DNA of 42,563 bases from a virus: the IMG/VR virus record IMGVR_UViG_3300046002_004973, positions 1 to 42,563 of that record, one strand, 5' to 3'. The notes beneath the pieces are model-generated. The model had not been told where the DNA came from, searched no databases, and saw nothing but the letters and a program-made list of their open reading frames with translations. Below, one piece after another: positions 6,880 to 14,950 of the stretch. The position numbers and the translations under genes are program-made. Each line of letters begins with the position of its first letter. The stretch's first letter is position 1.

Positions 6880-7302
6880 TTATGATAAATATTTGTCAAT
6901 TTCAAAAATAAATTCATCTAAAGACCAAGTAATCAAAGTTTTGTAACCTCGTTTTTTTGCATTTTCAAGGAATAATATTTGATGTTCAGTTGGTTTATTT
7001 TTGCCACATTTTAATTCAATAAAGAATCCGGCAAATCCTTTACGTGGTTCAAAAATAAGACAATCCGGAACTCCCTTTTTTACTCCTTTTTTAGTCAGGA
7101 AAATACCTTCCAAACTAAACGTAACCCCTTTTTTGGTTGTATAGGTTTTGGTCTTGCGTTCATTGGCTGGATGTGTCCACAATAGCCCTTTTAAATCCAG
7201 GTATTGAGCAACGGCAATCTGGAATTGATCCTCAGTTCCTTCATAGGGTTTAAATCCTCCTATTTGTTCACGTTTTAAAATTTTCATTGAAAATCTTGCC
7301 AT
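6880..7302 (-). CDS. VRR-NUC domain nuclease
   Basis: The 140-residue product shows the PD-(D/E)XK nuclease core of the VRR-NUC family: E25, GVPD at 77-80 (D80), FIELK at 94-98 (E96, K98), and Q108 in TEHQILFLE. Stand-alone VRR-NUC proteins cut branched DNA such as Holliday junctions or flaps, so this is probably the phage junction resolvase or a replication-linked nuclease. The length is typical. The start could also be the ATG at 7287 (MKILKREQ), because the -7 box TACATTCG ends only 7 bases before the ATG at 7302. Its promoter overlaps that of the divergent gene at 7362. Confidence 0.8.
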   Translation of the reverse strand: MARFSMKILKREQIGGFKPYEGTEDQFQIAVAQYLDLKGLLWTHPANERKTKTYTTKKGVTFSLEGIFLTKKGVKKGVPDCLIFEPRKGFAGFFIELKCGKNKPTEHQILFLENAKKRGYKTLITWSLDEFIFEIDKYLS

Positions 7303-7306
7303 TAAT

Positions 7307-7340
7307 TTGCGAATGTAATTTTAAGTAAGCTACTTTGCAA
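7307..7340. promoter_or_regulatory. Overlapping divergent promoters
   Basis: Minus promoter: TTG (7338-7340), 20 nt, TACATTCG (7310-7317), for the nuclease gene. Plus promoter: TTG (7307-7309), 21 nt, TACTTTG (7331-7337), for the 7362 gene. Each -33 box touches or overlaps the other's -7 box, so two polymerases cannot bind at once. Confidence 0.55.
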
Positions 7341-7361
7341 CTTTCTAAAATAAAAATAGGA

Positions 7362-7595
7362 ATGGCAAAAGCGGAAAAAGTAGTAAGTATTTTAACATGG
7401 GCAGAATTTGCAAGGAAGTATAGCATTCCAGACTATTGCCTGTCAAAGAAAAAGTATTTGTTTGAAACGGACCCGGGCCATGATAAGCCTAAACCATTCG
7501 ACAATGAATATAATATTAAACTGGCAAATCAAATTATGTCAGAGGCTCAAAAAAGGCCAAATGCAAAAGGCAAAAAGAAGCCTGTAAAATCTTGA
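7362..7595 (+). CDS. Small basic hypothetical protein
   Basis: The product has 77 residues starting MAKAEKVVSILTWAEFARKY and ending in a very basic tail (KRPNAKGKKKPVKS). An upstream TTG at 7335 lies inside the promoter -7 box, so the ATG at 7362 is chosen. The N-terminal part could form a small helical domain (WAEFARKYSIPDYCLSKK) reminiscent of DNA-binding helices. No family is recognised. It is followed by an intrinsic terminator and is therefore its own transcription unit, expressed opposite to the replication operon. Confidence 0.6.
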   Translation: MAKAEKVVSILTWAEFARKYSIPDYCLSKKKYLFETDPGHDKPKPFDNEYNIKLANQIMSEAQKRPNAKGKKKPVKS

Positions 7596-7627
7596 TGTCC
7601 ATAAAACAAGTTGTTAAATAATTAAAC

Positions 7628-7657
7628 TAGCCTGAATTTTTCGGGCTATTTTTTTTT
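7628..7657 (+). terminator. Intrinsic terminator
   Basis: Stem TAGCCTGA / TCGGGCTA (7628-7635 with 7641-7648, one G-U pair) followed by a run of nine T. It ends the 7362 transcription unit. Confidence 0.85.
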
Positions 7658-7687
7658 GATCTTTTTTTAATTATTTATTTGGAAAAC

Positions 7688-7718
7688 TTGCAAGATTAAA
7701 AAGTTAATTATATCTTTG
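7688..7718 (+). promoter_or_regulatory. Promoter TTG-N20-TATCTTTG
   Basis: A textbook Bacteroidetes promoter: TTG at 7688-7690 within the palindrome CTTGCAAG (7687-7694), 20 nt, then TATCTTTG at 7711-7718. Drives the acidic protein gene at 7746. Confidence 0.8.
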
Positions 7719-7745
7719 CAGCATCAAATTTTAACACTTACAAAA

Positions 7746-8090
7746 ATGACAGAACAAAATTTAAAAGCTTTCTTTCAATTATCAATAGACGAAAGCATTG
7801 ACCTTGGACTAATATCGGTTGTAAACAAACCAACTGCAAAACAATTTCAAGACTGTTTACCAGAGGCATACGAGCCTAATAAAACTTTTTCCGATGGAAC
7901 TTACTCAATGGATGTTTATTTCGCCTTTGATCGGGTTTATGGCATTGATTCAGGTGGTTACGCTTATTGTGTTGCTGGCTTAGATGAAATCAAAGAAATC
8001 TATGATAACAAAATAGATGAATATGAAATGGAAATCGAGCAAGCTAAAGAAGACGAAAAAGATTTAGCAAGCTGGTTATCACATCAATAA
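7746..8090 (+). CDS. Acidic hypothetical protein
   Basis: The product has 114 residues beginning MTEQNLKAFFQLSID. A TTG start at 7716 is rejected because it lies in the -7 box. The protein is strongly acidic, especially the C-terminal helix (DEYEMEIEQAKEDEKDL). Small acidic phage proteins include DNA mimics that inhibit nucleases, but nothing here proves this. It has its own strong promoter and ends at a hairpin terminator, directly before recT. A role in recombination or host take-over is possible. Confidence 0.6.
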   Translation: MTEQNLKAFFQLSIDESIDLGLISVVNKPTAKQFQDCLPEAYEPNKTFSDGTYSMDVYFAFDRVYGIDSGGYAYCVAGLDEIKEIYDNKIDEYEMEIEQAKEDEKDLASWLSHQ

Positions 8091-8093
8091 AAT

Positions 8094-8113
8094 AAGGGCT
8101 TCGGCCCTTTTAA
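8094..8113 (+). terminator. Hairpin with UUCG loop, likely terminator
   Basis: AAGGGC-TTCG-GCCCTT followed by TTAAATTT. The very stable tetraloop hairpin separates the acidic gene from recT. It resembles the hairpins at 30615-30649 and 30866-30900. Confidence 0.65.
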
Positions 8114-8130
8114 ATTTCACATAAAATTTT

Positions 8131-8138
8131 TAACTTTA
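8131..8138 (+). promoter_or_regulatory. -7-like box 4 nt before the recT ATG
   Basis: TAACTTTA (one mismatch to TAnnTTTG) lies exactly 4 nt before the ATG at 8143. No TTG at the expected -33 distance. One of six such arrangements. Confidence 0.4.
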
Positions 8139-8142
8139 GCAA

Positions 8143-9015
8143 ATGGAAAACAAATCAAATCAGGTAGTTACTGCCAAACAATTCTTTATGCAGGATGCAG
8201 TAAAGAAAAAATTTGATGAGCTTTTAGGGAAGCGTTCATCAGCATTTATGACATCGGTTTTGCAAATTGTGAGCAATAACTCATATCTGCAAAATGCAAG
8301 TCCTCAAAGCGTATTTAATGCGGCCTGTGTTGCGGCTACTTTAGACTTGCCAATAAACAACAATTTAGGTTTTGCATACATTGTGCCATACGGTAAAGAT
8401 GCTCAATTTCAAATGGGCTATCGGGGCTTTATTCAATTGGCTCAAAGGTCGGGACAATTTCTTACCATTTCAGCAAGTCCTATTTTTGAAGGGCAATTAA
8501 TTGAAGAAAATCCATTAACCGGATTTGTATTTGATTTTAAGCAGCCAAAAAAAGGGAACCCAATTGGATATGCTTCTTATTTCAAGTTGTTAAACGGTTT
8601 TGAAAAAACTTTATACATGACCACTGAGGAATTGAATCAGCATGGCAGACGCTTTAGCCAGACCTTTAAATCTGGTCGGGGCTTATGGAAGGATGATTTT
8701 GATTCAATGGCTCTTAAAACGGTTTTAAAACTGCTTCTTTCAAAGTTTGCCCCTTTGTCCGTTGAAATGCAAAAAGCTGTTATTACAGATCAGGGAGTAA
8801 TTGACAATCCCGATACTTTGGAAGTTTCTTATATTGACAATTCAGAACCAGAAATTAATCATGAAGTTGAAAGGGCCACAAAATTAATTGAACGGCAAAC
8901 CTCAATTGACGAACTTGAAAAGCTTTTGGAATCGTTTTCGGACGAATTGAAAATCGAATTGCATCCAGTTATTGAAAACCATAAAATCTTTATAATAGAT
9001 GCAAACAAAGCCTAA
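8143..9015 (+). CDS. recT: RecT-family single-strand annealing protein
   Basis: The 290-residue product matches RecT annealases. Typical features are the start with AKQFFMQDAVKKKFDELLGKR, the block SPQSVFNAACVAATLDLPI, and the core YIVPYGKDAQFQMGYRGFIQ near residues 85-105, followed by KTVLKLLLSKFAPLS. RecT binds single-stranded DNA and anneals it to complementary strands in phage recombination. It overlaps the exonuclease gene by 17 bases, the usual RecT/RecE-type pairing. The mRNA may be leaderless. Confidence 0.93.
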   Translation: MENKSNQVVTAKQFFMQDAVKKKFDELLGKRSSAFMTSVLQIVSNNSYLQNASPQSVFNAACVAATLDLPINNNLGFAYIVPYGKDAQFQMGYRGFIQLAQRSGQFLTISASPIFEGQLIEENPLTGFVFDFKQPKKGNPIGYASYFKLLNGFEKTLYMTTEELNQHGRRFSQTFKSGRGLWKDDFDSMALKTVLKLLLSKFAPLSVEMQKAVITDQGVIDNPDTLEVSYIDNSEPEINHEVERATKLIERQTSIDELEKLLESFSDELKIELHPVIENHKIFIIDANKA

Positions 9016-9781
9016 ATTCAGAGCAAGTGGAAACGGTCATTTAATGACTGAGCCCAAATTGAAAGCAGATAAAGACGCTGGTAATTTAAGCGAAGGTGCA
9101 AAAACCCATGTTATAAATACATGGGTTTCGTGGAAGTACAAAAGGAATGAAGAAATTTATTCAAAGTACATCGAAAAAGGAAATGAGGTTGAAGAGGATG
9201 CGATTACAACGGTTTCTTTGGCTTCTAATGTGAATTTTGTGAAAAATGAAATAACTTTTGAAAACGAATGGATTTGCGGAACTCCTGACTTTCTTATAAA
9301 AGACAAAGAGGGCAAAATAATTACCATTGAGGACACAAAGGCAAGTTGGGATATTTACAGTTTTAACCGTTCTAAAAATAAACCATTAAATAAGCTGTAT
9401 TACTGGCAAATGCAGTCCTATATGTGGTTAACATGCGCAACAATGGCAAACATTCGCTATTGCCTTGAAAATGCTACTGCCGACCTTATTTTGGATGAAA
9501 AACGAAAATTAGCTTATGCTATGCGATGCCTTGGTGAACAAGATACAAATCCAGAATACAAGGCAAAATGTGCTCAATTGGAAAGGCTAATGATTTACGA
9601 CATGAAGTCTTTTAGAAATCGTTATCCTGGATTTGATTTTGATTGTAATTTAGCGGAATGGAAATACGATGTTCCCGAAAATGAAAGACTTTATACAATT
9701 CCGATTTATAGAAATGATTCTGATATTGAAAACCTGAGATCTAAAGTTATTAAGGCCTGGGAATTTATGGAAAATTTGTAA
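8999..9781 (+). CDS. RecE/lambda-exo-like PD-(D/E)XK exonuclease
   Basis: The 260-residue product contains the nuclease motifs CGTPDFLI (D97) and IEDTKAS (E111, K114), followed by YYWQMQSYMWL at 134-144, the glutamine helix typical of YqaJ/RecE/Cas4-like exonucleases. An upstream acidic helix (NEVEEDAIT, residues 62-70) may supply another metal ligand. It would resect double-strand ends to make 3' single strands for the RecT protein encoded in the overlapping gene. The length is close to lambda exonuclease (226) rather than the long RecE. Confidence 0.8.
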   Translation: MQTKPKFRASGNGHLMTEPKLKADKDAGNLSEGAKTHVINTWVSWKYKRNEEIYSKYIEKGNEVEEDAITTVSLASNVNFVKNEITFENEWICGTPDFLIKDKEGKIITIEDTKASWDIYSFNRSKNKPLNKLYYWQMQSYMWLTCATMANIRYCLENATADLILDEKRKLAYAMRCLGEQDTNPEYKAKCAQLERLMIYDMKSFRNRYPGFDFDCNLAEWKYDVPENERLYTIPIYRNDSDIENLRSKVIKAWEFMENL

Positions 9782-9805
9782 TTGTTAAATTTGGTGTACA
9801 GATAA

Positions 9806-9839
9806 TGAAAAAAGCCCCGATTTTGTCAGGGCTTTTTCT
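9806..9839. terminator. Bidirectional intrinsic terminator
   Basis: GAAAAAAGCCCC, an 8-11 nt loop, then AGGGCTTTTTC. A and T runs flank the stem, so it works in both directions between converging genes (exonuclease on plus, capsid on minus). Confidence 0.85.
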
Positions 9840-9891
9840 ATTTTGGCCAATTAGCTGAAGCCATCCGAAAAACCATCGGAAAAGGCGTTTC

Positions 9892-11040
9892 CTAACTGGC
9901 CTGATTGAAAACCGCTTGGAATGTTCCGTTTACACCGCTTAAATAATCGCTTGACTTGAACAACTCCATTTCAGGAATGTAAAGTTCAAAGTGCAAACCA
10001 AATTTAACCTGGTAAATTTCATCACATTCAACTGGCAAGATTTTAACATCTACCTCAAGCCCGGGAGCTGTTGGAATTGGCATTGTGAACCTATCCATTA
10101 CGCCAATTTTACCAAATGATCCAACATACTGTAAGTATGGAAGGAAATTGGCAGAACCTGGCATAAAGATCAAGGCATCATTTTCAGATCCCAAAACGTC
10201 AGCAATATTTTGATCAACAAAATAACGACTGATTTGATTTGCATTTGCAACAAGTGAACCGTAATCAACACCATTGGCACCCTGACCAAAGTATTCAGCG
10301 TTTTGAGCAACTATTCGATCCAAAGGACCAAAACCAGAAATTGTATGAGGCGTTCCCATCAACATTTGCTGTCTAAGGTCTTGCTTCCATCGGAACAATT
10401 CACCAGCATCTACCGTTCCGTTTCCACTTGCATAAGCAGCAGCAGTTTGAACGGTGTATGTTTTTGAAGCGGATCCGCCCTTCCAGTCACCAACTTTTGA
10501 AACAAAGTCATTCAATAGAATAACATTCATTTTTTGGATCAATGAATCGTAAGATAAAGAGAAGTTCAAAGTGATTTCTCGTATTGCCTGAATGATTTGA
10601 CGACCTTCTGGAAGGTTACGACCAATCATTACCATTTGAGCTGGAATGTTTGATCCTGTAATGCTTTGCAATCTTGTAACCAAGTCAGGATAAAGCCTGA
10701 TCTGAGCCTCAGAAATTGTAAAACCTGCAGCTGCTTGTTGCGTGATTGTTACCGTTTCTTCCAAGTATGGCATTTCATCGCCAAACTCGCAACCATCCAT
10801 TTCAAGATCAGGATTATCTGCAAGGGTTAAACGCTGCTTAGTAGCAACCCGTACCTCTCTGATATGTCCTGTTCCATTATCATTTGCCAGCCTTAATTGC
10901 TGTGCATACGATCTGTTTTCAGGTGTTAATAAAGCACCCAAAATACCTGTGTTTGTCCTTGCAGACAAAGCATTTGTTATGCCATCATCAGAGGCTAATA
11001 TCAAAAGAGCCGCCTGAACATAGGCTAAATTTACTGACAT
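9892..11040 (-). CDS. Probable major capsid protein
   Basis: The 382-residue product has no signal peptide and a mixed alpha/beta composition (ITNALSARTNTG near the start, CDEIYQVKFGLHFELYIPEM near the end). The size is right for a HK97-fold capsid. It lies directly downstream of a scaffold-like coiled-coil gene in a morphogenesis operon containing the portal, and is the last gene before a terminator. No invariant motif proves the fold, so the call rests on size, context and resemblance. After its stop codon, the -1 frame continues through a short tail NAFSDGFSDGFS, discussed in the findings. Confidence 0.65.
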   Translation of the reverse strand: MSVNLAYVQAALLILASDDGITNALSARTNTGILGALLTPENRSYAQQLRLANDNGTGHIREVRVATKQRLTLADNPDLEMDGCEFGDEMPYLEETVTITQQAAAGFTISEAQIRLYPDLVTRLQSITGSNIPAQMVMIGRNLPEGRQIIQAIREITLNFSLSYDSLIQKMNVILLNDFVSKVGDWKGGSASKTYTVQTAAAYASGNGTVDAGELFRWKQDLRQQMLMGTPHTISGFGPLDRIVAQNAEYFGQGANGVDYGSLVANANQISRYFVDQNIADVLGSENDALIFMPGSANFLPYLQYVGSFGKIGVMDRFTMPIPTAPGLEVDVKILPVECDEIYQVKFGLHFELYIPEMELFKSSDYLSGVNGTFQAVFNQAS

Positions 11041-11043
11041 TTT

Positions 11044-11946
11044 TTATTGTTTGGAAAAATCGACAGCCTTATTTGCGCTGCCTAAAGAACTCAGAATGTA
11101 TTCTGGAATCTTTGGTTCGTTGCCTTGTCCACCAGTAGGTGGTACAAAAAATGGATTGCCTGGATTTGGGTTTCCTGCACCACCAGGAATTTCAATATCC
11201 AAAAGTTTATGTTCTTGCAAAGCTAAAGGAAATAATGTTTGGTAATCCAAAATTTTTCCATCTTTAGACACCTGCATTGAAGCATCATTTGCGTTTACAA
11301 TATTAAAGGTTCGTTTGTCAGCATCAAAAACAAGTTTTCCACCTGACTTCTCAACTTCTTTATTTATTGCATTTTTTAAAGCAATAGATCGAATATCTTC
11401 CGGAATAGCTTTATTCCATTTGACTTTTCCGATTTCATTTTGCCATGTCAAATCCTCAAATTGAGATTCGTATTTACTTTTTAAAGCAGTGATTTCTTCA
11501 ACTTTGGATTTTTCTAAGGCAAGGACTTTGTTTTGTTCCTCTTGAATTTGCCTCATGAATTCCTCACTACCTTTTTGCTTTTTTCCAGCTTCTTTAAGGA
11601 TCTCGTTTGCCGCTTCCAAGTAAAGATTTACCCTCTTTCCGCTGGATTGAGTTTCTGCATGAATTTCAGCAATTTTAGTATCACTTACTCCCATTGCTTT
11701 TGCTCTTTCCATTGCGCCTTGTTCAATCCCTGGTAACATTTGACCAGCAAAATGCTTCTTGAGTTCGTCCTTGGTTTTTGCAACCTCCAAAGTCCAAAGG
11801 TTATCGACAATGAAATTGACAGCCACATCGGGAATATCGAACCCAGCCAAAGCATCTTTATTGGCTTCCAAAAATTCAGTCAATTCCTTTTGACTTTCAA
11901 TGCCAGCACTTTTGGCTTGACGCTTTAAAAAATCTGCGATTTTCAT
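11044..11946 (-). CDS. Probable head scaffolding protein
   Basis: The 300-residue product is highly charged and helical: KIADFLKRQAKSAGI at the start, a long coiled coil about residues 115-170 (KKQKGSEEFMRQIQEEQNK and following), then a Gly/Pro-rich linker (GGAGNPNPGNPFF, about 255-275). The position, 3 bases before the capsid gene, and the composition match scaffold proteins that help capsid subunits assemble and are then lost. No protease domain is recognised. Its ATG overlaps the preceding stop (TAATG). Confidence 0.6.
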   Translation of the reverse strand: MKIADFLKRQAKSAGIESQKELTEFLEANKDALAGFDIPDVAVNFIVDNLWTLEVAKTKDELKKHFAGQMLPGIEQGAMERAKAMGVSDTKIAEIHAETQSSGKRVNLYLEAANEILKEAGKKQKGSEEFMRQIQEEQNKVLALEKSKVEEITALKSKYESQFEDLTWQNEIGKVKWNKAIPEDIRSIALKNAINKEVEKSGGKLVFDADKRTFNIVNANDASMQVSKDGKILDYQTLFPLALQEHKLLDIEIPGGAGNPNPGNPFFVPPTGGQGNEPKIPEYILSSLGSANKAVDFSKQ

Positions 11947-12413
11947 TATTCTGGATTTAAAGTTTCGGTTTCTAATGTTTCGGCTTCCGGTTCATCATTT
12001 TTCAATTTCACCTTTCCATGAATTGCACCTTTATTTTTAAGGTATTCCAGCATTTCAGCATCCGACATTTGAGGGCTTAAAACTGGATCCAAAGATTTAA
12101 CTGGTTCAGATACTTTTTCAAATCCAGCATCTTTTAAAGCTTGAATTAAAGCAGGGTCAGACAAAGAATTTTTATCAAATCTTGGTTCAAAATTATCTTG
12201 GGTAAATTCACCAGCTTTTTCAAGATAAACCCTTTTCCATCCTGAACTTCTTCTTTCAAATGGTAATGAAAGGTTTTTGTAAACCAGTTTAGCAAGGAAT
12301 TCCCTTGTGTTCCAGATCACCTTTCCTGTTTTTGGGTTTACCAGTTTGCGAAAAACAGTAACCATTGCCAAAGGGTTTTTTTGTGCCTTTGCCTTTACTT
12401 CTTCTAAAGTCAT
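11946..12413 (-). CDS. Hypothetical head-module protein
   Basis: The product has 155 residues starting MTLEEVKAKAQKNPL. I prefer the ATG at 12413 to one at 12455, because the latter lies inside the upstream glycosyltransferase gene and adds an unlikely N-terminus. The N-terminal 90 residues are basic (FRKLVNPKTGKVIWN); the C-terminal tail is acidic and disordered (NDEPEAETLETETLNPE). It is coupled by TAATG to the scaffold gene and is probably a small head or assembly factor. No family is recognised. Confidence 0.6.
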   Translation of the reverse strand: MTLEEVKAKAQKNPLAMVTVFRKLVNPKTGKVIWNTREFLAKLVYKNLSLPFERRSSGWKRVYLEKAGEFTQDNFEPRFDKNSLSDPALIQALKDAGFEKVSEPVKSLDPVLSPQMSDAEMLEYLKNKGAIHGKVKLKNDEPEAETLETETLNPE

Positions 12414-12423
12414 ATATTTATTA

Positions 12424-13086
12424 TTAAGATGTATGATGAATTTGAGATGGTGCAACTTTTAAAGGTTGCTGAGTTATTTTACCAGGCATAAAACCGTAAG
12501 TTTTAAACATGGATTGTATGCCTGTTAATTGCCAATCTAGGCCGCCTGTTTGCGTTTGAGTTTCTTCCAATAAGATTTGACAGGCTTTTTGATTTATGCA
12601 ATAAGCATGAGTAAGCCACATGCCGGAACCGGACCAAAGACCATGAAAGTTTTCGTTTTTTACAATTTCAATTGAATCTTCAATAGATGCCTTATTCCTT
12701 ATAAACCCAAAGTTTACGAAATCCCAATCGGGCATTTTATCCCAATTTTTAAAGATTGACAAATCGGAAAACAAAGCATCGTCCTCAAGTATTAAACAGT
12801 TTTCAAAACCAGATTCTAAAAACTTATGCCATGTTTTTCTATGGCTTGAAAAACAACCGACTTCCGATATAGAAACGGCCCCACGTCTTAGGTTCTTTTT
12901 TCGATACGAATTGTCAATAAAATGGCTTGGGTTAGATCCATCGTCTGCAATTATCCATTCTGGTTTATTGCCGCTTTTATCTTTTATTTCAAGTCTATCA
13001 AATTGCTCAATCAGTAACTTTCGCCTTTTCAGGCCGCTTGATTTGTTTAGGCTAATAAAATAAATGTGATCGAATGGCAAAACCAT
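12424..13086 (-). CDS. Family 25 glycosyltransferase
   Basis: The 220-residue product fits GT25 (LPS biosynthesis type): IYFISLNKSSGLKRRKLL at the start, ISEVGCFSSHRKTW at 73-86 and the metal-binding LEDDA at 100-104. GT25 enzymes add galactose or glucose to LPS or to protein hydroxylysine. Its place between portal and scaffold genes, with its own promoter, suggests it may decorate virion proteins, but action on host LPS is equally possible. The start codon lies 4 nt after the -7 box, so its mRNA is probably leaderless. Confidence 0.8.
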   Translation of the reverse strand: MVLPFDHIYFISLNKSSGLKRRKLLIEQFDRLEIKDKSGNKPEWIIADDGSNPSHFIDNSYRKKNLRRGAVSISEVGCFSSHRKTWHKFLESGFENCLILEDDALFSDLSIFKNWDKMPDWDFVNFGFIRNKASIEDSIEIVKNENFHGLWSGSGMWLTHAYCINQKACQILLEETQTQTGGLDWQLTGIQSMFKTYGFMPGKITQQPLKVAPSQIHHTS

Positions 13087-13090
13087 GCAA

Positions 13091-13121
13091 CAAAAGTAAA
13101 TATAAGTATTTGAAAATTCAA
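13091..13121 (-). promoter_or_regulatory. Promoter TTG-N20-TACTTTTG, leaderless start
   Basis: -33 TTG at 13119-13121 and -7 TACTTTTG at 13091-13098 on the minus strand, 20 nt apart. The ATG follows 4 nt after the -7 box. The -33 sits in the inverted repeat ATTTGAATTTTCAAAT, also found before the terminase gene. Confidence 0.75.
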
Positions 13122-13146
13122 ATAGTTAAATACTTAGCTGCTTTTT

Positions 13147-14946
13147 TTAAGCAAAAGCCCTGACATCAGTCGTAATCGGAACAATTGACTTGTTTATTTC
13201 AGCTTGCTTTTCAGTTGCCATTTTTACCAAATCAGTTCTTTGATCTGGTAGTTTTTTATTTAACCAGTCTGGATTTTGTTCAATGAGTTGATTTGCAAAG
13301 CCTGAAATCTGGCAAGAAAGGGTGAAATCTATTGCACTACATCCGCCTGAATCTTTGGCTAAAATCTTTTCGTCCATTGTTTTGCCATACAAAGGATCAA
13401 CATTTTTCACAACATACATTAATTTAACCTCGTCAGAATCTTCACCAAATAGCTTTTCAGTATATTGTCTTTCAATTCCAAAAACTATAATAGGATCGTA
13501 GTTGTCTTTTTTAGCAACCGATAAATTAGCAGCTAACATTTCCATTGTCAGAATATCAAAGTCAGATGGAATAGTAACAACTGGCAATGATGCAAGTCTT
13601 TTTTCTTCGCTTATTCCCCCTAGTGAATCAATGGTAATTGCATATCTAAGGTTATAAATTAGCTTGGCTGTATGTGTATAACCGTACTGAACCATTATAG
13701 CAACCTGATAAAAGAAAGTATTGATTTCTTTGCGGTCATATTGCTTGGCGATGCCAGATTGAGCCGTTGGAACTATTGAAAGCAATTCAAGACCAATTGC
13801 CTGAAATCCTTCAAAGATTTTGTCGTTTACTTCTAGTTTAAGGTTTTTAATTGCGTCATCATCTCGCTTAATATATCCAGCTGGTGGAAATGGTATCTGA
13901 GGCGCATTTGGACTGGTTACACTTGTCTTTGGTAACGATATTTCAATCTGATTAAATGAACTACCTTCTGAGCCTGTGCCAGTTCCTAAACATGAATTAC
14001 ATTGGGTTAGTTCGTTTGTTTTTTTTACAGCAACAGTTCCCCTTCCATTACAGGTTTTACATTCATCAGATTTGATTCTCCATCTCTGAGGGTTTGCGTG
14101 CATTACCCAATTCGCTTCTAGGTCATCAGACCTCATTAAAGCTTTATTCCATGATGTAAGACAAGGCGCAAGAAACGAATCGTAAACTAGTGAGCCATTT
14201 TCTATTTCGTCTAATTTAAGGCCTGTTCTGACAACTGGAAAATCTTGGAAAGCATAAGCAACCGGATAATGTTTAAAAGCATCAATATCGTCTTGGTATG
14301 CTATGTATTGAACCGATAAAACAATTCCTGACATGGTAACGGATAAAAACCGATTCCATTTAGAACCATCCTTTTTCATGTCATCCAATTTGACAATTAA
14401 TGCCTCGGATTTGTGATAAATAATGTCATCGGATTCAAATAATTGCGGGTAAGGTTTTGTAAAATCTAATGGAGTTTGATTCTCAATAAAATCTGACAAA
14501 TCAGGCAAAACCAGAAAAACAGAATTTGCATCTTCAAAAAGCTGTTTAAGGTAAATTGAAAAAGTCCAATCCTCTAAGTTTTTAAACTTTGGCAGATCCT
14601 CTTTGCAATACTTTTCTAAACCGTTTTCCTTAATGATTCCAGTTTCTGATTCCGATTCGTTCCATTTGATTGAAAAGTCATCAGATTGTTGAATCTTTTG
14701 GCAGCTTGTTTGAACCCTTCCAGTAGCGGCAATTGTAGGGCTTTGCCAGTTGTTTGCCCTGTGTTGTTTCATCCATAGTTCTTCCCCTGGATGCTGATAT
14801 TGAAGAAGGAATTCAGGGTATTTGTTTTCAAAATGAGGTCTAAGGTGTTTCGCCTTTTCCCTGATTTCAATTGCAAATTCCGATTGACCATTTCTATACT
14901 TAGAATTGTTCAACAAATTGGATAAACCCTGAATTACTTCTATCAT
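13147..14946 (-). CDS. Probable portal protein with DnaJ-type zinc finger
   Basis: The 599-residue product has the size and composition of a siphovirus portal (SPP1 gp6-like, mixed helical with a long C-terminal helical part). It lies upstream of the head genes. Unusually, residues 296-323 contain two CxxCxGxG motifs (CKTCNGRG with C296/C299 and CNSCLGTG with C316/C319), as in the DnaJ/HSP40 zinc finger. The final third (from about 370: KLEVNDKIFEGFQAIGLELL) looks like the clip/stem helices. The portal forms the ring through which DNA enters. The call rests on size, context and resemblance to Bacteroidetes phage portals. Confidence 0.65.
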   Translation of the reverse strand: MIEVIQGLSNLLNNSKYRNGQSEFAIEIREKAKHLRPHFENKYPEFLLQYQHPGEELWMKQHRANNWQSPTIAATGRVQTSCQKIQQSDDFSIKWNESESETGIIKENGLEKYCKEDLPKFKNLEDWTFSIYLKQLFEDANSVFLVLPDLSDFIENQTPLDFTKPYPQLFESDDIIYHKSEALIVKLDDMKKDGSKWNRFLSVTMSGIVLSVQYIAYQDDIDAFKHYPVAYAFQDFPVVRTGLKLDEIENGSLVYDSFLAPCLTSWNKALMRSDDLEANWVMHANPQRWRIKSDECKTCNGRGTVAVKKTNELTQCNSCLGTGTGSEGSSFNQIEISLPKTSVTSPNAPQIPFPPAGYIKRDDDAIKNLKLEVNDKIFEGFQAIGLELLSIVPTAQSGIAKQYDRKEINTFFYQVAIMVQYGYTHTAKLIYNLRYAITIDSLGGISEEKRLASLPVVTIPSDFDILTMEMLAANLSVAKKDNYDPIIVFGIERQYTEKLFGEDSDEVKLMYVVKNVDPLYGKTMDEKILAKDSGGCSAIDFTLSCQISGFANQLIEQNPDWLNKKLPDQRTDLVKMATEKQAEINKSIVPITTDVRAFA

Positions 14947-14950
14947 TTTT

